Below are positions 1-7,168 of a stretch of DNA of 37,017 nt, one piece after another. The position numbers were made by a program, and so were the translations under genes. The notes beneath the pieces are model-generated. The model was not told the DNA's origin. It saw only the letters and a program-made list of their open reading frames with translations, and ran no database searches. Origin of the DNA: DASUBV01 sp035763085 (GTDB taxonomy: Bacteria > Actinomycetota > Actinomycetes > Streptosporangiales > Streptosporangiaceae); the NCBI GenBank assembly GCA_035763085.1, contig DASUBV010000277.1, positions 1 to 37,017 of the forward strand. Reading direction: 5' to 3'. How positions within the stretch are numbered: the first letter of the stretch is position 1; every line of letters starts with the position of its first letter.

Positions 1-2
1 TG

Positions 3-1403
3 CGGGTGCGCTTCGCGCCCTCCCCGACCGGTATGTTCCACGTCGGCAGCGCCCGCTCGGCGCTGTTCAACTGGGTCGCCTCCCGGCAGTCCGGCGGCAG
101 CTTCGTGCTGCGCATCGAGGACACCGACGCCTCCCGGAACCGACCCGAGTGGACCGACGGAATCCTGTCGGCGATGGCCTGGCTCGGTATGGGCCCCGGC
201 CAGTACGAGGGCCCCTACTTCCAGTCCGCCAACCTGTCCGAGCACCAGGCCGCCGCGCAGCGCCTGCGCGCCCAGGGCCAGGCTTATTACTGCGACTGCA
301 CCCGCGAGGCCGTCATCGAGCGGACCGGCGACTCGCACCGCGGCTACGACGGTTTCTGCCGCGACCGCGGGCTCGAGCCCGGCGAGGGCCGCGCGCTGCG
401 TTTCCGGACCCCCGACGAGGGCGCCACCGTGGTCGACGACCAGATCCGCGGCAAGACGGTCTTCGAGAACTCCACGCTGGAAGACTTCGTCATCGCCCGC
501 GCCGACGGGTCGGTGCTGTTCCTGCTGGCCAACGTCGTGGACGACATGATCCAGGGGATCACCCTGGTGTCCCGGGCCGAGGAGCACCTGCCCAACACGC
601 CCAAGCAGGTGCTGCTGTGGGCTGCCCTCGGTCACGAGCCGCCGGCCTGGGCGCATCAGCCGATCATCGTCAACGAGAAGCGGCAGAAGCTGTCCAAGCG
701 GCGTGACCGCGTCTCGCTGGAGAGCTTCCGCGACGAGGGCTACCTCGCCGACGCGATGCGCAACTACCTGATGCTGCTGGGCTGGTCGCCGCGCGGGGAC
801 CGGGAGATCGTGCCCTGGGCGACCATCGAGGCCGAATTCCGGCTGGAGGAGGTCAACCCGTCCCCGGCCTTCTTCGACGTCAAGAAGCTCCGCGCGTTCA
901 ACGGCGAGTACATCCGGGCCATGTCCGGGCAGGAGTTCATCGAGGCCTGTCAGCCGTGGCTGGAGGCGCCCGCCGCGCCCTGGGCGGCCGACCGCTTCGA
1001 CCCCGCCGTCTTCGCCGCGCTCGCACCGCTGGCCCAGACCCGGGTGAGCCTCCTCGCCGAGATCACGGCCATGGTCGACTTCGCGTTCCTCGACGAGCCG
1101 CCCGCCGACGAGGCGTCGTGGGCCAAGGCGATGAAGGAGCCCGCCGCGGAGATCCTGGCCGACACCCAGGAGGCCTTCAGCTTCGCCGGCCTCCGCTGGG
1201 AAGCCGACGAGCTGCGAGCCAGGCTGGAGGCCGTCGGCACCAGCTACGGGCTGAAGCTGGGCAAGGCGCAGGCTCCGGTGCGGGTGGCCGTGACCGGCCG
1301 CACCGTGGGGCTACCGCTGTTCGAGGCGCTGCAGGTACTCGGCCGCGACCGCACCCTGGTGCGGCTGCAGACCGCCCGCGAGCGGCTGGCCGACCTCACC
1401 TGA
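3..1403 (+). CDS. gltX: Glutamyl-tRNA synthetase, 5' end cut by window
   Basis: Class I aminoacyl-tRNA synthetase that charges tRNA(Glu) with glutamate in the cytosol. Numbering from the GTG at base 6, the APSPTG segment and the HIGH-equivalent HVGS (residues 12-15) open the Rossmann fold, and KLSKR (228-232) is the KMSKS-equivalent loop. Between them lies a cysteine-containing insertion (YYCDC, then GFC) typical of the zinc-binding region of GluRS. The C-terminal anticodon-binding part is full length, giving 465 residues from base 6. Family members normally have a few residues before the conserved V-R-F-A-P-S, so the true start is probably just outside the window. The last base of the ACC codon and the TGA stop are shared with a possible CTG start of the next gene. 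The sequence differs clearly from the GluRS I remember from Streptomyces (inference), so it could be a second or divergent GluRS. Confidence 0.93.
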   Translation, partial: RVRFAPSPTGMFHVGSARSALFNWVASRQSGGSFVLRIEDTDASRNRPEWTDGILSAMAWLGMGPGQYEGPYFQSANLSEHQAAAQRLRAQGQAYYCDCTREAVIERTGDSHRGYDGFCRDRGLEPGEGRALRFRTPDEGATVVDDQIRGKTVFENSTLEDFVIARADGSVLFLLANVVDDMIQGITLVSRAEEHLPNTPKQVLLWAALGHEPPAWAHQPIIVNEKRQKLSKRRDRVSLESFRDEGYLADAMRNYLMLLGWSPRGDREIVPWATIEAEFRLEEVNPSPAFFDVKKLRAFNGEYIRAMSGQEFIEACQPWLEAPAAPWAADRFDPAVFAALAPLAQTRVSLLAEITAMVDFAFLDEPPADEASWAKAMKEPAAEILADTQEAFSFAGLRWEADELRARLEAVGTSYGLKLGKAQAPVRVAVTGRTVGLPLFEALQVLGRDRTLVRLQTARERLADLT

Positions 1404-2755
1404 CCGGCCCGGACGCCAGGCACGGCCCGGCCGGCGAGGCCGCCGGGGACAGCACCTGCCACCCGGGCGGTGAAGCTGTCATCGCCGGCCCGGGGCCCCG
1501 CGATCCGGAAGAACGCCAGCCGAAACGAGCTGCGCCGTGGCCGGTCCTGCTCGCCGGGGCCGGCGTCGCCGGTGCGATCGCCGCAGCCATCCTGCGGCCG
1601 GACGATGCCCGGCTCGCGGTCACACAGGACTGGCCGCCGTTCGTCCTTGTCGCCGGGCTGCTGCTGATCGGCCTGGTCGCCGACGGCGATGGCCTGTTCG
1701 CCTACGCCGGCACCCGGCTGGCCCGGATCGCGCGCAGCGGCATCCTGCTCTACGCCGGCGCGGCCGTGATCATCGCGGCGGTGACCGTGACCCTGAACCT
1801 GGATACCTCGGTCGCATTCCTCACCCCGGTCCTGGTCTATACCGCCCGCAGCCGCGCCGGCGGCCAGGGACGGCCGGCTGTGGATAACAGGGCTGTGGAT
1901 AACACCGCTGTGGATAGCGGTCTTGTGGACCGTGCGGCCGCGGGGGCCGCCCTGCTCTATGCCTGCCTGATGCTGTCCAACGCCGGCTCGCTGCTGCTGC
2001 CCGGCTCGAACCTGACCAACCTGATCGTGCTCGGCCACCTGCGCCTGACCGGCGGGCAGTTCGTCGCGCGGATGTGGCTGCCGTGGCTGGCTGCCCTCGC
2101 TGCGACCGCCGCCGTCGTCGCGGCCGGCGAGCGCCGCTCCCTGGCCCGCCTGGCGGGCCCGGCCCGCCCGGTCCGTCCGGCTAATCCGGCCAGTCCGGCC
2201 CGGCCGGTGCTTGGCATCGGGCTGGCCGCCGTGCTGGCGGCAACGGCGCTGGTCGTCACCCTGACTGACCCGGCGATCCCGGTCGCCGCGGTCGGCGTGA
2301 CGGCCGCGGGGATCCGGCTGGCGCAGCGCCGCGAGCGGCCGGACCAGGTGCGGGACGTGCTCGGCGTGCCGGTGCTGGCCGGGCTGCTCGGCGTCACCAT
2401 CGCGCTGGGCGTGCTCGGCCGGGCATGGTCCGGCCCGGAGGCGCTGCTGTCGCACCTCGGCAGCTGGGCCGCTGCGGGCGTGGCCGCCCTGGCCGCGGTC
2501 GGAGTCAACAACCTGCCAGCCGCCTCCCTGCTGGCCGCGCGAGCGCCGGATCATCCGTTCTCGCTGCTGGTCGGCCTGAACATCGGCCCCAACCTGTGTG
2601 TCACCGGCTCGCTGGCCTGGCTGCTGTGGCTGCGCGCAGCCCGCGGCGCGGGTGCGGCCCCGTCGCTGGCGCGCGCCACCCGGCTGGGCGCCGTGGCCGT
2701 CCCGCTAGCCATGGCAGCAGCACTTGGCGCCCTCGCCCTCACCGGGACGCACTGA
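1400..2755 (+). CDS. SLC13/ArsB-type membrane permease, start uncertain
   Basis: Polytopic membrane protein with about ten hydrophobic segments, for example around bases 1535-1600, 1640-1690, 1735-1840, 1950-2010, 2065-2130, 2210-2330, 2370-2430, 2455-2560 and 2680-2745. The central N-L-(D/T)-T-S-V-A-F-L-T-P and the late V-N-N-L-P-A-A-S-L resemble the re-entrant motifs of the SLC13/ArsB/NhaD ion-transporter superfamily; the substrate is unknown. No ATG, GTG or TTG occurs in this frame between about base 1115 (inside gltX) and base 1766 (inside a membrane helix). I set the start at CTG 1400, which overlaps the gltX stop as CTGA; an ATC at 1481 preceded by GGTGA is another option. A loop after the first helices carries five-residue repeats (AVDNR, AVDNT, AVDSG, LVDR), encoded by DnaA-box-like DNA. 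Expected to be cotranscribed with gltX. Family call fairly sure, start not. Confidence 0.75.
   Translation: MTGPDARHGPAGEAAGDSTCHPGGEAVIAGPGPRDPEERQPKRAAPWPVLLAGAGVAGAIAAAILRPDDARLAVTQDWPPFVLVAGLLLIGLVADGDGLFAYAGTRLARIARSGILLYAGAAVIIAAVTVTLNLDTSVAFLTPVLVYTARSRAGGQGRPAVDNRAVDNTAVDSGLVDRAAAGAALLYACLMLSNAGSLLLPGSNLTNLIVLGHLRLTGGQFVARMWLPWLAALAATAAVVAAGERRSLARLAGPARPVRPANPASPARPVLGIGLAAVLAATALVVTLTDPAIPVAAVGVTAAGIRLAQRRERPDQVRDVLGVPVLAGLLGVTIALGVLGRAWSGPEALLSHLGSWAAAGVAALAAVGVNNLPAASLLAARAPDHPFSLLVGLNIGPNLCVTGSLAWLLWLRAARGAGAAPSLARATRLGAVAVPLAMAAALGALALTGTH
1879..1932 (+). repeat. Four DnaA-box-like elements at exact 15-bp spacing
   Basis: TGTGGATAA at 1879-1887 and 1894-1902, TGTGGATAG at 1909-1917 and TGTGGACCG at 1924-1932. 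All share one orientation and begin 15 bp apart. The first two are exact reverse complements of the canonical DnaA box TTATCCACA; the core TCCACA is kept in all four. The array lies in frame in the permease gene and encodes a degenerate pentapeptide repeat, so it may be only a coding minisatellite. Confidence 0.6.
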
Positions 2756-2871
2756 CGAGGAGGGCGGGAACGGGGCTCGTCGCCGGAGGCGAGTCAGCCG
2801 GACGGCTTGCGGCTGCCGGGCGAACCGACCCGCTCTGGGGCGGTTCGCCCGGTGTGTGCTTGGCTGGACTC

Positions 2872-3591
2872 GTGACCTCAACGAGCTTCTGCGATCGCGT
2901 CCGCGCCGGTGACGTTGTATTCGGATCATGGCTGTCGATTCCCAGCGCGGTCAGTGCGAGGGCACTGGCCCGGCCGGGCATTGACTACGTCTGCGTGGAC
3001 CTGCAGCACGGCGGGGCCACCGAGCAGCACCTGCCCGAGCTGACCAGCGCGATCCGGCAGGCGGGCGCCGCCCCGGTCGGCCGGGTCCGGCACGCCCACC
3101 CGGCCGACATCGGCCGGGCTCTCGACCTGGGCTGCGACGGCGTCATCGTGCCCAACGTGGACTCCGCCGAGCAGGCCAGGGCAGTGGCCGGCGCCTGTCA
3201 GTACCCGCCGGACGGCTACCGGTCGGCCGGCGGCGTGCTGGCCGGCCCGCAGCGGCCGCTGTGCATCGTCATGGTCGAGTCGCGCCAGGCGCTGGCCGAA
3301 CTGGAGACGACGCTCACCGTGCCCGGCGTGGACGGCATCTACGTCGGCCCGCGCGACCTGTCGCTGGCGCTCGGCTGCGCGCTGGACCCGGACGACCCGG
3401 TACTACGGCCCGCGCTGGAGCAGGTCTGTGCCGCCTGCGCCAAGGCCGGCAAGCCGGCTGGCGTGCACGCGACCGACGGGCGGACCGCCCGCGTGTACCG
3501 GGACAGCGGCTGCCGGATCATCACCGTGGCCAACGACAACATGTCCATCCAGCGGAGCACCGCCGCCGAGCTCGCCGCGGCCCGGGACTGA
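2872..3591 (+). CDS. HpcH/HpaI family aldolase
   Basis: Predicted class II (metal-dependent) aldolase of the HpcH/HpaI family, which cleaves or forms C-C bonds between pyruvate and an aldehyde, or between acetyl-CoA-type partners in citrate-lyase-beta relatives. With the GTG at 2872 it has 239 residues, close to the roughly 250 usual for the family. Visible motifs are VDLQHG (42-47, general-base His46), the Arg of GRVRH (71), DGVIVPNVDSAEQA (89-102), the metal ligand Glu136 in VMVES, and VDGIYVGPRDLS (153-164), whose Asp162 fits the second metal ligand. Other in-frame starts exist at GTG 2854 and TTG 2860. No strong Shine-Dalgarno is visible, only GGA five bases upstream. It stands alone behind the permease, so no pathway can be assigned. 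Confidence 0.85.
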   Translation: MTSTSFCDRVRAGDVVFGSWLSIPSAVSARALARPGIDYVCVDLQHGGATEQHLPELTSAIRQAGAAPVGRVRHAHPADIGRALDLGCDGVIVPNVDSAEQARAVAGACQYPPDGYRSAGGVLAGPQRPLCIVMVESRQALAELETTLTVPGVDGIYVGPRDLSLALGCALDPDDPVLRPALEQVCAACAKAGKPAGVHATDGRTARVYRDSGCRIITVANDNMSIQRSTAAELAAARD

Positions 3592-3644
3592 GTCCGCGCC
3601 TCCGGCACCGTGCGGTCCGCTGAGACCGCCCGGCCCGGCGAGTT

Positions 3645-3676
3645 CCGGCGGAACCTCTGAGATCCAGTTCCGCCGG
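3645..3676 (+). terminator. Hairpin terminator after aldolase gene
   Basis: Perfect 10-bp inverted repeat: CCGGCGGAAC at 3645-3654 and GTTCCGCCGG at 3667-3676, with a 12-base loop. It lies 54 bases after the aldolase stop. There is no U-tract, as is common in GC-rich actinomycetes. Confidence 0.6.
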
Positions 3677-3817
3677 GGCACGGTAACGCCCGGGCCTGCG
3701 ACCGCGGCCAGATCTGGTCTTCAGCCAGCGCTGAGCTGGCCCGGGACTGAGCCAGAGCCAGCCGGGTAGGGCCTGACGTGAGGCTGGCCGGCCCGGTCAG
3801 CCGCGACGGAGGCAGAT

Positions 3818-4171
3818 ATGGGACTTATGGACAAGGTCAAGGCGCAGGCGGACAAGCTTGCCCAGCAGGCGCAGGAGACCGCCAGGGAGGGGAAGGCCCG
3901 GCTGGACCAGGCGCAGGCGAATAAGCACGCCGACGTGCTGCTGCGCAACCTGGGCGCCCTGCTCTACGCCGAGCGCACCAACCGGGGAACCCCCGACACC
4001 GAGGCTCAGGCCACCCGGCTGGTCGGCGAGATCTCCGCGCACGAGGCGGAGTTCGGCATCAACCTGGCCCCGCAGGCGGCCGGGTGGCGGCCGCCGCCCG
4101 GAGGCTCCGGCGGCGCGAGCGGATCCGGCGGATCGGCGGACGTCCCGCCGCAGTCACCGCCGAGCAGCTAG
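3818..4171 (+). CDS. Small conserved actinobacterial protein
   Basis: A 117-residue protein starting MGLMDKVKAQADKL, with GGAGG seven bases before the ATG. Residues 1-40 are rich in Lys, Gln and Ala with heptad-like spacing, suggesting an amphipathic or coiled-coil helix. Residues 42-80 (ADVLLRNLGALLYAERT and following) form the best conserved part, and 85-117 is a Gly/Ser/Pro-rich disordered tail. I recall similar short hypothetical proteins in many actinomycetes but know no function. The stop codon shares the palindromic CTAG (4168-4171) with the stop of the convergent LCP gene, so the two genes overlap by three to four bases at their 3' ends. Confidence 0.8.
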   Translation: MGLMDKVKAQADKLAQQAQETAREGKARLDQAQANKHADVLLRNLGALLYAERTNRGTPDTEAQATRLVGEISAHEAEFGINLAPQAAGWRPPPGGSGGASGSGGSADVPPQSPPSS

Positions 4172-5550
4172 CAGGTGTCCTGAGCCGCCGTGCGTTCCTG
4201 GCTCGGGGACGTCCCCGGCTCGGGATTCTCGGCGGCCCCCGAGCCCGGCCCGGCGCTCGCGCCATGGTGCTTGCCGTGGCGGCGCCCGTGCTGTGCCCCC
4301 GCCAGCGCGGGCGGCGGCTGGTCCCGGCGCATCCGCCCGAACAGCCGGCTAGCCGCGGCGGCGTCCCACTGCACGGCTGACTGCCCGTCGGGCGCCATGT
4401 AGTTGAGGTTGCCCAGCGGCACCGTGGAGAAGGCTACGTCGGACGGGCGGATGCCCTTGAGCTGGCTGGCCAGCCCCGTGACATTGAAGCCCCGGTCGAC
4501 CTGGACCGCCGCGGTCACCGAGGACAGCAGCTTCTGGAACCGGAAGGGGTCACTCAGCGTGCCCGCGCTCACGGCCTGGCTCAGCAGCGTGGACATCATC
4601 TGCTGCTGATTGCTGATCCGGGCCAGGTCGGAGGTGGCGAAGGAGTGCCGGTCGCGGGCGAACATCAGCGCCGTGATCCCGTTTACGTGGCTCTTGCCGG
4701 CCGGCAGGTGCAGCCCGCTGTAGTTATCGTCCACGGGAAACGGCAGGCAGATGTCCACCCCGCCGACGGCGTTGATGACCTTGACGAAGCCGAGGAAGTT
4801 GATCTCGACGTAATCGTTGATCTTCAGTCCGGTCGCGGCCTCCACGGTGGCCACCATCAGCCGCGGGCCGCCGAACCCGTAGGCGGCATTGATCTTGTTC
4901 ATGCCGTGGCCCGGAATCGGCACCCAGGAGTCACGCGGGAGGCTGACGACCTGGACGTAGCGGTGGCTGGCCGGGACGTGGACCACCATCAGCGTGTCGG
5001 AGTTAGCGCTGATGTCGTGGCCGACGTGCAGCCGGGCCTCCTGGCGGGCCGTCAGCCCGGCCCGCTTGTCGACGCCGGCGACCAGGATGTTCAGCGGGCC
5101 GCTGCTCGGCGTGCCCGACGTGCCGGCGTTGAGCCGGCCGAGATGCCCGGTGACATAGCTGGTCAGCACGAAGGCGCCGCCCGAGGCGACCAGGACCAGC
5201 GCCGACAGGCCGCCGAGGATGGTCAGCAGGGCGCGCTGCTGGCGGGCCTTGCGGCCCGCGGCGATCTGCCGCATCAGCCGCTCCTGCGCGGGCAGCGGCC
5301 CGGTCCGGCGCCGGGCGCCGCCGTGCCGCCCGCTCCCCGCAGCGGCAGTCTCGGCCGGGCGGGCCGGGTTCCCGGCGGGGATATGCGGTGTTGCAGGGCC
5401 GAAGGCCACGCCTGAGCCGAAGGGGATCGTCGGCGGCGCGCCGGGATCCCGGCGCGCCGGGCCCGGCTCCGGCTCCGGCGGCTGCGGCGGTCCCGGCACC
5501 CGGTCGCCCGGGTCCGTGCTCCCGCCGTGCGGCCAGTCGCCGTCCGTCAC
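4168..5550 (-). CDS. LytR-CpsA-Psr (LCP) family cell-wall glycopolymer ligase
   Basis: Membrane-anchored LCP-family phosphotransferase, expected to attach teichoic-acid-like or arabinogalactan-type polymers to peptidoglycan on the outer face of the membrane. It has 460 residues: a Pro/Gly-rich cytoplasmic N-terminus (1-100), one transmembrane helix (about 107-130) and the extracellular LCP domain (about 150-385). Recognisable LCP elements are LNILVAGVD (153-161), SDTLMVV (184-190), the lipid-pyrophosphate-binding SLPRDSWV (203-210, Arg206/Asp207), NKINAAY (218-224), GGVD (263-266) and FARDRHSFATSDLARISNQQQ (about 297-317). The C-terminal 60 residues are disordered and His/Gly/Ser-rich. The GTG at 5550 is preceded by a G-run ribosome-binding site. 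It stands alone, convergent with the small gene at 3818. Which polymer it handles cannot be read from sequence. Confidence 0.92.
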   Translation of the reverse strand: MTDGDWPHGGSTDPGDRVPGPPQPPEPEPGPARRDPGAPPTIPFGSGVAFGPATPHIPAGNPARPAETAAAGSGRHGGARRRTGPLPAQERLMRQIAAGRKARQQRALLTILGGLSALVLVASGGAFVLTSYVTGHLGRLNAGTSGTPSSGPLNILVAGVDKRAGLTARQEARLHVGHDISANSDTLMVVHVPASHRYVQVVSLPRDSWVPIPGHGMNKINAAYGFGGPRLMVATVEAATGLKINDYVEINFLGFVKVINAVGGVDICLPFPVDDNYSGLHLPAGKSHVNGITALMFARDRHSFATSDLARISNQQQMMSTLLSQAVSAGTLSDPFRFQKLLSSVTAAVQVDRGFNVTGLASQLKGIRPSDVAFSTVPLGNLNYMAPDGQSAVQWDAAAASRLFGRMRRDQPPPALAGAQHGRRHGKHHGASAGPGSGAAENPEPGTSPSQERTAAQDTC

Positions 5551-5653
5551 GTACCCCCCAGGTAGGCCGCCCGTGCGGGCATGTCCGTGCGTGCCCCGCG
5601 GACCCCGGCCCGCGAGCTTGTCCAGCCGGCCTACCCGGGCCAGCTCATGCCTG

Positions 5654-5672
5654 GCTGGCCTGCCCGGCCAGC
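5654..5672 (-). terminator. Possible terminator of the HTH_42 gene
   Basis: GCTGGCC (5654-5660), loop TGCCC, GGCCAGC (5666-5672): a perfect 7-bp stem about 80 bases beyond the stop of the leftward HTH_42 gene. Short stem and no U-tract, so only suggestive. The rest of 5551-5749 shows nothing definite. Confidence 0.3.
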
Positions 5673-5749
5673 GCTGCTCAGGCTAACGCGGATCGCTGGA
5701 TACAGCCGTTAACCGGCCCGGCGGTTTATGAGATTAGCCCGCCAATAGG

Positions 5750-6877
5750 TCAACCTGTGACCGGCTCGAAGCGGACATCGCGGGCCGCGATCTGCGGCCG
5801 GGCGAACTCGAGCAGGCGCTGGCCCTCCGCCTCGATGTCGGAAATCGCCGCGCGGCGGACCGGCTCGAACGGCCGGATGGCCAGGGTCGCCGTTTCGCCG
5901 TCCATTGTGATCCGCCAGCTGCCGGCCACGAATCCGTCGACCAGAACGGCGCCGGGAATGACCGCGTTAACGGTCATGAACCGCCGGCGGTGCGGCTCGC
6001 TGATGATCCGCGTCCGGTCGGCGTGCGCGAGAAGCAGGTTGTCGAACTCCGCGACCAGCCGGACCGGCGCCGGGGTGTCCGGGTCCGGGCGCGGGGCGTC
6101 CGGCAGGTCGAGCAGCTCCCGCCCGCGCTCGTCGCGGAACTGACGCAGCCCGGGCCGCAGCCGCGCCACGATCTCGCGCAGCCGGCCCCGGCCCGACCAG
6201 CGCTGCAGGTCAGCGACCGTGGCCGGGCCGAATGCCGCCAGGTAGCGCCGCACCAGGATCTCGGGCGCCGGCGCCTGCTCCAGGGGCTGGCCCAGCCACG
6301 CCTCGGCCGGCGCATGCCGGGCCTGGCCGGAGGCGCCCCAGACCCCGCGGGGTGGCACCTGGACCAGCGGCACGAGCACGCGGACGGCCCGGGCCAGCTG
6401 GCTCGGCGTTTGGCCGGGCCAGTGCTCAGCCAGGTGCGTGCCCAGCTCGCTGAAGGTGCACGGCCGCTCCTGCGCCAGGGCCCGCCCGGCGGCGGCGAGC
6501 CGGGCCAGGTCCATCTCGCCCAGCCGGCCGCCCAGGATCACGCCGAGGTACTGGTCGAGGCCGGGCTGTACCAGCGGCCGCAGCAGCAGGCAGTCGCGGG
6601 CCGACACCAGGTGAATGGTGCCGCGCATCAGCGCGATCCGGACTACCTGCCGGGTGGTGAGCAATTCGGCCAGGTCAGCGGGGCGGAAGCCGTCCAGGCG
6701 GGACCACAGCCCGTAATACGGCGGGAACGGCGCCTGGGCCTGCAGCCCGGCCAGATGCTCGACCGTCGCGAGCACCTGGTCATGCCGGTCGGCGGCCGCC
6801 GGAACGCGGCTGAGCAGCAGCTGGCGGTGCAGCAGTGCACGGTTCAGCGCGCGCTGAGTCAGGACATCGGCAGACAT
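5750..6877 (-). CDS. HTH_42 winged-helix protein, AlkZ-like DNA glycosylase candidate
   Basis: A 375-residue protein of the winged-helix HTH_42 superfamily (YcaQ/AlkZ). Supporting segments are the N-terminal ALNRALLHRQLLLSR, the conserved LAGLQAQAPFPPYYGLWSRL (43-62), RGTIHLVSARD (84-94) and the C-terminal AEFDNLLLAHADR and VNAVIPGAVLVDG stretches. In the characterised glycosylases of this family the catalytic signature is Q-phi-Q (AlkZ-like) or Q-phi-D (YcaQ-like). Here Q46-A47-Q48 sits at the expected place, which puts the protein on the AlkZ-like side (inference). Such enzymes unhook bulky N7-alkyl or crosslink adducts and often give self-resistance to a genotoxin, but no biosynthetic cluster is visible nearby, so a housekeeping role is possible. 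The ATG is read directly from a leaderless promoter. Confidence 0.82.
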   Translation of the reverse strand: MSADVLTQRALNRALLHRQLLLSRVPAAADRHDQVLATVEHLAGLQAQAPFPPYYGLWSRLDGFRPADLAELLTTRQVVRIALMRGTIHLVSARDCLLLRPLVQPGLDQYLGVILGGRLGEMDLARLAAAGRALAQERPCTFSELGTHLAEHWPGQTPSQLARAVRVLVPLVQVPPRGVWGASGQARHAPAEAWLGQPLEQAPAPEILVRRYLAAFGPATVADLQRWSGRGRLREIVARLRPGLRQFRDERGRELLDLPDAPRPDPDTPAPVRLVAEFDNLLLAHADRTRIISEPHRRRFMTVNAVIPGAVLVDGFVAGSWRITMDGETATLAIRPFEPVRRAAISDIEAEGQRLLEFARPQIAARDVRFEPVTG

Positions 6878-6885
6878 CGCCGGTT

Positions 6886-6891
6886 AGCGTA
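6886..6891 (-). promoter_or_regulatory. Leaderless -10 box of the HTH_42 gene
   Basis: TACGCT on the minus strand, eight bases before the ATG at 6877. The spacing places the transcription start on or next to the start codon, and no Shine-Dalgarno is present. No convincing -35 box is seen. Confidence 0.5.
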
Positions 6892-7084
6892 GCCGTTGCG
6901 GCGGAGCGCGCTGGGGCGCTCATGCCGCAGCCACGCCTTGCGGGGAGGCGGTCCCGGTCTTGCCCGCCGGTGTGGTGCCGGGTTCCTGCTTCGTCCCGCT
7001 GCGCCCGGCGGTGCCGGGTCTTACCTGCGGTCCACAGGCGTTCTGGCTGGTACTGCCCGAGGCCTGAGCCGGGCGCTCCCGCAT

Positions 7085-7114
7085 TTGTTACTAGCCGGTA
7101 GGCAAGGGTAGGTT
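7085..7114 (+). promoter_or_regulatory. Candidate promoter of the acyl-CoA dehydrogenase gene
   Basis: TTGTTA (7085-7090), 18-base spacer, TAGGTT (7109-7114), followed by about 50 bases of leader. It lies in the 291-base gap between the HTH_42 gene and fadE5; I see nothing else definite in that gap. Confidence 0.45.
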
Positions 7115-7168
7115 ACCAGTGAGTACCACGACTGGCTGCGCACGGAGCAGGCCTGCCGGGAGGGCACG

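Noticed and set aside
1244..2554. Long minus-strand open frame opposite the permease gene
   Set aside because: Rich in Arg, Gln, Gly and Pro with no domain, and exactly antiparallel to a gene with clear membrane helices; a usual effect of high GC.
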